From Tubiluchus corallicola (Eukaryota > Priapulida > Priapulimorpha > Priapulimorphida > Tubiluchidae), in contig JAQGDQ010000005.1 of NCBI GenBank assembly GCA_030141605.1, forward strand, positions 1,300,180-1,364,179: a DNA stretch of 64,000 nt. Direction: 5' to 3'. A program made the translations under genes and the position numbers. The notes beneath the pieces were generated by a model. The model was not told where the DNA came from and did no database searches. It was given only the letters and a program-made list of their open reading frames with translations. Of the stretch, positions 40,701 through 52,700 are shown piece by piece. Numbering within the stretch: position 1 is the stretch's first letter; every line of letters starts with the position of its first letter.

Positions 40701-43700
40701 ATGAACAGCAAGCAGTTTAGCTTCGTATTTCTTACATTTTTTGAGGCATATGATGTGTAGTGATTATAAATACATTTTCCAATATTTCGTGACATCAGTG
40801 CAGTCACTGTGTAATTTGTCATGGACCGTAATTAACTAATTAACTGGGTTAGCTCACTAATTAAACTAGGTTTGAGAGTACTGCTGCTGCTGGTCTGGTG
40901 TGCAATGCAACCAACTTTCTCTGACAAAAATGTTCACATGTGTATATGTATATATGTGTCTTACGTAATACTCTCAGACCTGTCAACAAGTTCGACACAA
41001 AATAAACATGAGTATGCTTTACAATGTCAATTTGCTTGAGATGGTCAATTAAACTACATGTACTACACTGTCAATTCCAATACATGTATGTTAAACACTT
41101 AATCCATTTGTATTTTTGTGTGCGTTTCTTAATTTAACGCAAGTTATTATAGGTTAACAGTGATTGGCCTATTTAGTCCCCACCAACTATGTGGTTTAAG
41201 CAAGCCTTACAATAAAAACAACCTAAGGCAGAGAACTTGTTAAAAACTGGAAAATCATCAATTTGTGTCATAGTGATTGGTTTTAAATGTTTAGTTAAGC
41301 CGGTTAGTCAGCGAACTGATAACTAGTTTCCAACATTGAAACGTGATGTGTGAGTGGGCTATCTGTAGCTACTAGTCCTTCCAAAACGTCCTTCAGTAAC
41401 TTCAAACCAATTAATAATGTCTGCTTTAATGCTGAATTCATTAGGTCATTTCCTTAAGAAATATTTCTTGATATTTGGGAAATATTTTAGGATGAATAGT
41501 GCTTAAGTAAGCTTTTGTGCCTCAGCTTTGGTCATATTTTAAATACCTTTTATGATGTGTTTTTAATATTTTTTTTTAAATACCATTTTGTTTCACAACA
41601 TAGTTTTGTTATCAGAGGCATAATTTTATGTTGGTCACATTTATAATGAATAATTGTTTTATCCAGATGACAAACTGACAAATAAGCTCAATTTTTTTAT
41701 TTTTCTTGGCTCTCTTGAATACTCTGACAGTTTTCTCTCTTATATGTACAGCATAAGGCTATTTATAGGTTAATATCTGCCATTGTCTTCACTGTCTACT
41801 AATCACCTGTAAACTACATTTGTGCTATGTTTATAGGTTGTGGTCATATTTGCCTCATCTAATCCTTACCAATGCCATAATTTGGCTGGATTACAGCATA
41901 ATTAATGTAATAATATTTATTCACCTGTAATTATTGTACGTGATTTAATTCGGATTAAAGTGTAGCTCACTCACCTGTTTCATAAAGCTAGGCAAAAAGA
42001 TTTGATTTTAAACTCCTCTGTAAATGCAATGTGTGTCATCTGATAAGCCTGCTATTGTATTCGTGTTTGACTGTGTCCATTAATCCACAGTTACTCCATA
42101 TTCTTTGTGTTTGTCATGGTTCGTCTTATCCAGGGCTTGGCTTTTGCAAGTGAAACTTTCACTTATTAAAACTGCCTTTACTCCCAGCTGTTTAATATTT
42201 CTTTGATTTAATTAATTAGTTTGATATGTAATTTAGAACAAGTCCCAAAGAGAGAGTATACAGTTCTAAATTTTGGTCTGCCCGTGTTTACTTTGCGCTG
42301 TTTAATATTTGCAAGCGCTTTAATTGATTAGTTTGGTATGTAATTTAGAACAAGTCCCAAAGAGAGTATGCAGTGCCAAAATTTGCTCTGCCTGTGTTTC
42401 CTTTGCACTGTTTAATTTTTGCAAGTCTTTGATTTAATTGTTTCGTTTGATATGTAATTAAAACAAGTCTCGAAGAAAGTGTATAGTCCCAAAATTTCCT
42501 CTACCCGTGTTGCTTTTTCCATGATTTTATAGCTTTTTTGTGTCTTTCTGTGTGTAAAATAATTGTGTCATGTATATTTACTTAATGTTTTATACTTGGG
42601 TAAATAAAATAAACATTCAAAATAAGGTATTATTTCGCAAAAACCTTGAAATGCCTATGTTGCATGTGCCAGATATTTGTAATTGAAATAACAGGTTTTA
42701 CCAGTTATTTTAATAAATGACGGAAAAATTGTTTACAGTGATCAGTAATCAAGTACTTGATTTCTGTGCTATCTAAATCTGTTCCGGACAAACAGAATTT
42801 AATTTACCCGGAAACTAGCAATCATAGTTTAGATGAGGGTGAAGTAATCAGAAGTCTATGGCAGAAGTCAAATTTACTTGATTTCTTGCATTTCTGGAAT
42901 TTGCAAACTCCATGAATGTACCAGAAAACATATTATTCTGAAAGTTCACAAGCAGAAGCACTTCTGTTACAGCAATAAATTTATTGAAGAAATTCCACAA
43001 AATCCTTAAACTGAGTGCGAGTAACTTCCTGGTTCTATGTGTAGAGTTCAGTATTGATCAAACTAGTTAAAAACTGGACCTAGGCTTTTAGACCAAATAC
43101 TTGTCCTTGTTTCTGGTGAGCTAGAAACTAGCTGTTACTATTTATAAAATGATGCACGCCACTCTTATTTATAAATTACACATTCATTGTAATAGTTAAT
43201 GCTTAAAAGTTTAATTTCTGTTTGATATAGAAATATAAACTGCTAAATTTAGTTGCTTTGAAGCTTTTCGACAAGCACTGATTTTACTTAAAATTTCAGT
43301 TTTGCAGTAATTTTTTGATGTGGATATTCAGAAATGTGTACAGGATATAATGGTCACTGTAGTGTTTATTCAGTATGTATGGTATTTACACATTTAAATG
43401 GTAAATATACGTCAACATATGTAAATAATGACGCATCGTAGCTATAGATAGTACCACATACAAGTACTTTAAGTGTGGTTGTGTTTAATAGATGAAATGG
43501 TCTGGTAACGCACCTTGTTATTAATGTAAACTTTGTACCTTGGATTTACCTTGTGTCTTTGTCATTACTTGTTATAGTTTATAAACATAAGGCACTTCCT
43601 AGGTGATGAGATGCTAAAATTCTGATTGGTACATAGATGCGTGGATGATCATGTGATCATTATTACTGATAATGTTTGACTATTTGTGAACTGTGTATGG

Positions 43701-46700
43701 GTTCTTAAATTAACAGCACTTCACTAAACAGCTAAAACATCAAGTGTTAAGAAAACTGGAATATAATTGTGTGTAGAGTGAATTTGTAAGAGATAAAGTT
43801 AGAGTCACACTGTAATAGTATATTTAGTACAAATAGCCTGTGATATTGTCATGGAATCTGATCAGGATTATCTTTCTTTCACGTCATCTACTGATGATGA
43901 GTGGTCATCAGCAGACGACTCGTAAGTGTAATTTGCGGCACAACTATTTCATTTCTTAATCAGCCATTCTAGTTCAAACACAAAAATGCAAGTTGCATCA
44001 TTACTTTGAATTCAAAGAGCTCTCAAAAGTGTAATTGAACAGTGTGCGTATTGCTGAATATGGATTCTTAAGAACAAATTTTCTTTTCAATTTGTGCACA
44101 TGAGTTTTTCCCAAATTCTCTTATATCAAAGTGTGTGGTGGCTTTGAAATGTAATTTTAGATTGGAACTGGCAGTAATTTCCATGTTGCAGCACTTGGTA
44201 ATTTCTAAATGTTTATTGAGCATGTTAAAAGTTTACTAGTTGGTTCAAAAAAACCTTGTCAAAAAATTCAGTTTCGTTGAAAACACACTCACGTAACTTA
44301 AACTGGTAACAGATGTTGTTTGTGTTCCTGAAGCTCTAGCCTCCATGCCTGACTTTGTCTGGATGAGCTTCGTTTGCTTCAAGTTGTTCACCTACTACCA
44401 AGATTTGTGCATTCTAACGAGAATAATTGGTTTCTGTGACCGAGCAAATTCTGAATCGAATCGACATGTAATCAGCATATTTTTTTTGTTTCTTGCAACT
44501 ATAATGGTGCAACTTTTGCTCAGCCATATTATAAGCAGTTTGCTTCATTTTGTGTCAATTGTTTTTTAGACCTGTATCGATGCCTGCAGAAATTGCTAAA
44601 ATAGAAAACTGCAATGAAAAAGGCAGCAAAACAGTTTATGCTGAACGACATCATCCCACAGCTCCGATCACTGATCAGGAGAGAGACGATGCAGACAGCT
44701 TAGGTCTAAGTTCTTCCATTGCTGAAAGGTGGGGATTTCTTTTGTCAATGCTTGTCGATTGTTTCAATTTGTTTTTTTTTTCAATAAAAATTATTTGCAT
44801 GTTGATCCCAGGACAAAGCAAATTTATTTGGCTACTTAAACAGGTTAGCTGCATTGCAAAAAGCAGGAGAAAGGGCATGGAAAAAGAGAGTTCCGGGCAA
44901 GGATATTGAGGTTGTCTCTTCAGATTCTGGCGATGAAATGGTTATCAAGTATAGAGATAAGGTTTGTGATTTCATTTGCAGAATTTATTTGTGAGCTTCT
45001 TTTTAGGGGATCTTATGACAATCTCTTAAAGCAGAAATATATTAATTTGTGTTTTGAAAATGTTATGAATTCATTTCAGGTTTCAACAACAACATATCTT
45101 CCTGTATCCACTCTGTTTGAGTTTATATATATAGTCACAGTTGTTTCAGTTATGTTTTTACACTCATGATTTTTACATATTCCTAAATATATGTTAATAT
45201 CATTTAGAAAGGAAAGCATCTCAAGCCAGAAAGGCCAAAAAGTTTGTCTGATCGGTTAATCGATTTGAATACATCGTCTGAAAAATGGCGCAATCGAGTG
45301 GGCGAGAAGGATGTTGAAAAATTTACTGTTGCGGGTAAAATGGGAGTTAAACAACCAGAGAGCCCTCTGGTGAAGGGAAAACAAACTCCAAAACGATCAC
45401 CAAAGCAGCAAGTGTATCGGAGCAAGACTGGTGAGTTACATCTACCTGTGTAAATTTTAACTACCAGTGTTATGTTTCCTAGATAGTGTGCTTGATGTGA
45501 TTGTCACCAAATTTAGTGTTTTTCTGCCAAACCTTTCCTAAGTAAGAGTTGCAAAATGTGGTTAAAAAACGGCTGTAGAATAAGTTACGTTGTTGATGAC
45601 ATTAGTGTATGCAGAGTATAGTGTGTAAATATTGCATTATGCTGTCTTATTTGTATACATGCTGTATAATCCTAGCAAAGTAAACAACACTGTATTAAAA
45701 TAGTAAATGCACGTCATATCAACAATAATCGTACATAAGCATTAAATTTAAAATAGGAAGATTATTGTTATCTGTACAGTACAATTTCTAAAAGATCTGT
45801 TATGTAGTTTTGATCAATTAAATAGTAGTTAAACAAATTATTCACTGATGTCTTCATTCTAACAAGTTTTGTGATCTGATCAATTTCTTTTGAGGTGGTT
45901 ATAAAGGTAGTCATTGTCTTAATTTTAAATATTTTACCATTGCAGAAAAACACTGATAAGTACACAGTAGCATAACTATTTTTTGGTCTGCCATTTGAAG
46001 GTAAAATGCTTACGGGTTATGAATTACAGTTTTTAAACTGTTGTAAAACTGCCACAACTTGGTTGTAATTTATTTCTTCATAATTTTTTGCAAGTAAACA
46101 TGTCTGATTAACAATGGCACTTGCGGTTTTTCACACGAAAGATCTCTTTCTCTTATTACCCATAGGCCTCCCTGCAACTGTGTATTTATGCTATTGACCT
46201 TCTGTAAAATTAAAAGTGTTTTTCTTGCAGTGGATGGAGTAAACAATTTACAAAATACAAACACAAATTTAGTTGCAAGTTCAGAATTTTTGCTGTTTCA
46301 TATTTTCATTTCACATTCATTTCCGTACATGAAAATATCATATATGTATTGATATATCTTTTCTTGTGTATAGATACTAATTTAGAAGAAAAAGCTGCAG
46401 CTGCTAGAAGTATTTTAGGAAAAAGTTCTAGTTTTACTCCTGCTCATACATCCACACCTGTCAAATCTCAAATACAAGAACAATGTTGGGAAGAACGTGG
46501 AGAACCTGCAAGAGTTTGTGTGCCAACGACAGATGATGACGGCATTGAAAAATTCTTCACAACAAAATTTGACGTTGCTGCAAGTATTAGCGAAGATGTG
46601 GACTTTGATGCCGTGCTACCCACACAAACTGAGAAGTAAGTGCTGCATTTACACATCTGTGTCAGTGTTCACTGTTGTATAATTCTCAACAAACATTTAA

Positions 46701-49700
46701 CTGATTTGTGATTCTGCTATATAACAACAACTATCGATGTAAGTGTCATAATGTAACCAAAACATGCTGAACCAATGACTTGGTTAGTATTTGACCAAGA
46801 ATCTATTGCAGATGAAAAAATTTTTGGTAGGGTAAAATTGTTATTTGATAGCCTACGCACATACATATTTTGGAAAAACCTGAGCACTGTTTGCTTGCAT
46901 ATATAATATATTCAAAGAGTTAGCTAGAGAGGATATTGACCACAGTGTGCAAATGTGTAATTTCATCAGTACTAGTGGGCTTGTTGAGTAGTGTTTGAGT
47001 TGATTGTATTGTGAAGTGACTGTATTGATAATTGTTGGTTAATTCGGCTATTTTCCATTTGACAATTATTTCTAGACTGTCTCAGTTAAGATCTGTAAAA
47101 CCCGCCCGACGAAAAGCTGGAAGCAAAAATCCTTTGCGGGCTTTGGCAGCTAGAAGTGATTTACGTGATACGTATTGTGAAGACAGTACAGGTATTGCAG
47201 ACAGAGAAATGAAGAGACTAAATAAGGAGAAAAGTAAGTTAGTTTTAATTAGAAAACATTACACTATATTGAAGAAAGTTATTCTGTTTCCTAGTCAAAT
47301 TATTGTTTTGTAATTGGTGTCTGCTATAATTTTATAGTTTATCTATAACCACTAATAGTGCACCACCAGTTATAAAAGTTTTTACTTCTATTAACTTTGA
47401 AGTAAAATTTGATTATTTCAGTAGCAAAAAGTTCGGGGCTGGCAGAGTCTGCACTTGCTGGTCTCGCGAGTACAGAAAATTTTAGCAATGTAAGTTTGAG
47501 AGAAGCAGCCAAATTTCCCAAGGCTGCATTAGTCGGTGGATATCTTCCCTATTTAGATGTCATGCTACTGCAGATTAAAGGTAAAGTCAAATAAACTATA
47601 AGTAAATGTCAATTTAGTTCCATCAAGTTTTTAATAATTTATATATAGATTTATGAACATTTTCTAAGCATTTTTTTGTTTTTTAATTTAAGACAATGTT
47701 TGTTTGTAGGTCGCAGGCATGTTCAGACAAGGCTTGTTGAGCCAAGCGCCAAGTCACTTAATCATGGCGATTGCTTTATTCTTGTCACACCCGAGACAGT
47801 CTTTCAGTGGATGGGCGAATTCAGCAATGTTATAGAGAGAAGTAAGGTAAGATGATGTTGTTTCTTTTTTGCAGTTGTATTAGTCTAAATTTGACGTGGC
47901 AGTTTGAAACCCTTCTACTGTTTGAACATTGTTGTTCTAGCGTATTTTATTACTTCGCAGGCAGCTGATATTGCGCAAACAATAAGAGATAAAAAAGACC
48001 TGAGTTTCACAAGCATGTCTAATATCATTGTTATTGATGAGAACTCACTTCAATCTAGTTCTGCAAATGAATTCTGGAAAATTCTTCAAGGATCTCCTAG
48101 TGATGTAGCAAGTGAGTTTCAGATTATTAGTTAGTTGATTAGTTAGTTTGTTTATTTATTTATTGACATTAATACAGGGAAAATATACTATAAAATTAAC
48201 ACTTACTATAAATCTTACAAAAAATGTCCATCTTATATACTATAGAGTTAGAGCGCATAACAAACCAAATTTTATCATTTAAATAAATTCAAAACTCAAT
48301 TTGTTGAATTCATTAAATTAAAGATATTATTAAAGGTATCACAGCTATTTTGAATGCCTTTTACTTTTTCGTTTGTGTTTTCCTTCTAAAAACTGGATTG
48401 AAATTGCTTCGCTCTTACTGTTCAAGTAAAAAGTAAAGACCTTTTTATTAAAGCTGTCATAATGTTCTTGTTGCAGGAGAAGGACAACCAGACGAAGATG
48501 ACACATTTGAACAAAAAATAGTGGATACTAATGTAATATATAAAGTAGAAATTAACAAATTAATACCATATGATGAATACTGGGGGCTGATACCAAAGCA
48601 CACAATGCTGAAGAAGACAGAGGTTGGTTGTTTAGCTAATTTTTGCTGTTTTTGAAGAAAAAACATAAATGACAATAGAGAGATATTTATAAACTAGGTG
48701 ATTTTGTGATGATAACTTTAGTGTCTAATTAGAGTAATGAGTTCAAAATGGGATCATTTGTTAGCCTTTACTTTTTTGTAGTATTAGCTAGTGATGAAAG
48801 AATTTTTCGTCTGTTTTAGATTCTGGTGTTCGATTTTGGTTCAGAAATGTATGTATGGCAGGGAAGACAGTGCAACTCGAAATTGCGCAAATCTAGTGTT
48901 GCACTTGCACGCGAGTTGTGGGAAGAAAAATTTGATTATTCAAACTGTGATATAAATCCAATTTATCCAAAAGGTAAACAATTTTTTATTTATTGAGTTA
49001 ATAATTTAACCATATTGCATATACTGGTGATAAACTTATTTTCCATAATTTTACAAGTAATTTTGGACTTTATTTGACAGAGTTTACAGCTCAGGGGAGT
49101 AGACCAAAGTGGGCTTTATTTGCAAAAATCAACCAGAACATGGAAAATATTCTGTTTAGAGAAAAGTTCCTGGACTGGCCAGATGATTCCCGATTAATCA
49201 AAGGCAAGTTAGGAAAGGATATTAGCAAAAAAGAGGCAAGTCCTATTGGATCTAAAACAATTCTTAGAATAATAAGTAAATGCATTTGCTAAAATACAAA
49301 TACGTGTTTGCACCTGAAATTTTTTTATGCATAGCTAATCGTCTTAAAGCATAACACTGGAAAATGTTATTGTACAGAAGTATGTTGTAAAAATTGTTTA
49401 AAAAGATTCTTAGTTGGCTATTTTAATTAAGATTATAACCTGTAATGCAATGGTTTTGTTTGCAACTTAAATTTAATTAAAGGTAAAATTATGTGCCTTT
49501 GTATTTCAGTTTGAAAATCTTGTGCCATGTGATGCTAAATCAATGCTTGATGCCTGTCAGACAGAGCCGGATATCATCCTGGAGCAATCTCATTTAGGTC
49601 GTGGCATTCAGTGGCGAGATGAAGGAGAAATGAGAAACTATGCTATTCTAACGCAGGGCATAGAAGTATGGCATGTGATGGAATATGACAGAATTAATTT

Positions 49701-52700
49701 ACAAGTGGAAAACTTTGGGCAGTTTCACTCTGGTGATACGTATGTGATACGATGGCAGTATCAAATTGCCCAAGTCAGTAAGTAATTGATCTTTTTTCCC
49801 ATCTTTGTAGTTTAAAAGGTTTGTAGTTCGTGAGTCATTATCACCATTTCATTTTCGATCTTGCGTTTTATCTCTTCATACTAAAATACTTAATTAATTA
49901 TTATTAGAATTACCTATATGCAGTACTCGAATTGTAAATTTTTTACAGGATATATTACATATTGCAGAGACTAGCAACATAGCTAGAGGATCTCTGGAAG
50001 TGCTGTAAGCTGGTAGCGCCTGAAGCAAATTTTGTGGGCTTACCCCGTCTAGTGCAAAATTCAAACATACTTCTCTGCATATTAATTAATTATAGAATAA
50101 TTAATAAAAATTGATACATACAAAATAAGTTATGCGATGATGGGTACTATTTGACTGCTGCAACGCGGAAAATTTTGACCACGGTTTAATTGTGGGAATT
50201 TTTATGCAAACTTACTATTTATGCTGAATTTTTTTACTTCTTATACTGCAGGGGAAACTAATAATATGTTTACAATTATTTTTTAACAGTTTATAAGCCT
50301 ACACCGTACACTTCCATATACGTTCAATTTGATCACTGCCTAATACATAAGTTTTACTAATGCTCTGAACTAATTCAATTGAAGGTCGAAGCATCAGAGG
50401 AGGTAACCAGTCACGCCACTCAAAAGTTGGGCGGGAACGGTGTGCCTATTTTTTTTGGCAAGGGTCGAAATCTGCCCTCACTGATCAAGGTGCTTCAGCT
50501 CTTATGACTGTTGAACTTGACGAAGAGATGGGCCCTCAGGTAAGAAGCTGCAGTTTTGTTCTTTCATCGATAAATATTTCTGTTTCAATTGTGTTTGGTC
50601 ATTTTCAAGTCTGATAAAAATGTGGTGTTCATGAAAAATTCTAATATGCAATAAGTACTACTTGCTAGAAAGTGTACTTTTCTGTGTTCCGCCTTGTGTT
50701 TTTAAGTGGCTTTGATGCTCTGCTTAGTAATGATGTTTTTTAAATAACATCTTTGAACTTCTTGGTGGCATTTGTTTTGTTTTTCACTTGAAAGTACAGA
50801 ATTATTTCTGTAGTGAAAATTAATGAATGTCAAATTTCTACTCAATTTTTATTGCGACATTCTTAATTAATTTGTTGAGTACTTTGGCAGATTCAAGTTC
50901 TAGAAGGAAAGGAACCGCCATGTTTTTGTAATCTCTGGGAAGGTGGAATGATCATTCACCGTGGTAAGCGAGAAGAGGCAGAGTCGTGCACTCAGGGAAA
51001 CTGGACTTTTTACGCGGTCCGAGGAGAAATGGAAAAGGAAGTCTGTCTGTACGAAGTTGAGAAACATGTAAAAAGCTTACGCAGTCGAACCTCATTTGTT
51101 CTAGTGAACAAAGAGGACGGGGAGGTATATATATGGCATGGCTGCAAGTCGAAAACCTATTCAAGAAGAGCGGCTTTGGCAGCGGTCCGGAAACTTGTAA
51201 AGAGGTACAGTAAATATGAAAATAGCTTTTGCATTTAAAATCTTATATTCTCAAAAATTTGGTGAATGAATGATACACTGTGAACATAATTTCTTACTGC
51301 AATCATAAGCATATCATAATTCATTTTGTAAAAAGGTTGAGAACATAAAATTTAAAAACACTAAGTGTACTAAAATGTGATTTAATTTTTTATATTTCAT
51401 TGTCCTAGATACAAACTAATTGAATCACATGCCATATAAATTAATTTATTCTTCAGAAAAACTAATAATCTCAGGAACTGACTGCCCATTGTTTTGCTGT
51501 TAACCTGACCAAGGCATTTAAGCCTAAGAAAAGTGTCTGAAATGTGCTCAATAAACTACTTAACACGGAGTAAATTAAACCTATGATAAAACTTTGAATG
51601 ATGCATACATCATTGATAGAACATATACATTTGAATGAATAGTTATTTTGTAACTGAATGCTGGTCCTAGCTTGGCAAGCTTGTGCATGTAAAAGCTTTT
51701 TTTCTTACTTTGATGGAATATTGATTATTTCAGAGCAGTTCTGAAGCAACATGCTGTAAAGCATAAATAATTGTAATCCATTTTTGCAAATTTTTTTCAA
51801 CAGTTACAACATTTTTGTGCTAATGTGCATTTATATTAATAGATGATAATTTTTTGGTTTTCTGGTTAGGCGGCCATTGGAAGTTGGTTTTGGAGTTGAA
51901 GAAAGTGAAGAAATTGACATCTATGAAACAGAAGAAGGCTCGGAAGATCCGGATTTCATTGACGCTATTGGTTCCGGAGATCGAGAACTTTATGATTCTT
52001 TATTAAATGATCCTGATCCATATGATAATTTATGCAGGCTCTTTGAAATGAGTAGCGTCTCTGGCACATTCAAAGCAAATGAAATGTTGAATCCATGTCG
52101 GAATCCCAAGCTTCCGTCACCATTTCCATTTCTCCAAGAGGACCTGTATAAATCTGATCAGCCAGGTATATCAAAGAATAATGCGTCAATATCTGACAAA
52201 CCAGTTTTAGTGTTACCTTTTATCAAGAAAGTTTCATCTGTATCACAAACTAGCCAAGATTATTTTAGATTTAACAAACATATAAAGATGAATTTGGCAA
52301 ACTGGTATCTTTTTACTAACTGTTGCCAGCTGTAATAACTGATGAATGTGTTTTCTAGGTTGCATGGAAATTTTCTGGAGACGATCTAGTCTGGTTCTAT
52401 TTGCATATATATTTTTCTCTTAAACTTTGCTAATAGCCTGATGGTGTTTTTTCTTTTTCTAATTTTAAAGGGCTCTTCATGTTAGATGCAGGGAATATTG
52501 TTTATCTATGGCAAGGTTGGTGGCCAGATGGAACTGACGACACAGAGAATGTTGTTACAGGTTCTGGAAAGCAGAGATTTTCTATTGACCAGAGATGCGC
52601 CATGCAGACAACTCTAAACTATTGCAAAGGTAGGACATTGTTTGAATAAGTAATTTTTGTATTTTCAGTTTTTGTTATTGATTCTCAGTCAGTTAAATTC

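Larger units (their letters stand above)
40280..44569 (+). other. 4.3-kb SVIL intron
   Basis: It holds a three-copy 110-bp tandem repeat (42188-42515) and a possible alternative first exon (43851-43921). Otherwise it is AT-rich with nothing recognised. Confidence 0.65.

Noticed and set aside
48130-48330. TTTATTTATTTATTGAC start of an AT-rich block resembling a reversed LINE tail
   Set aside because: Only the short tail-like run fits and no coding remnant follows, so it cannot be called an element.
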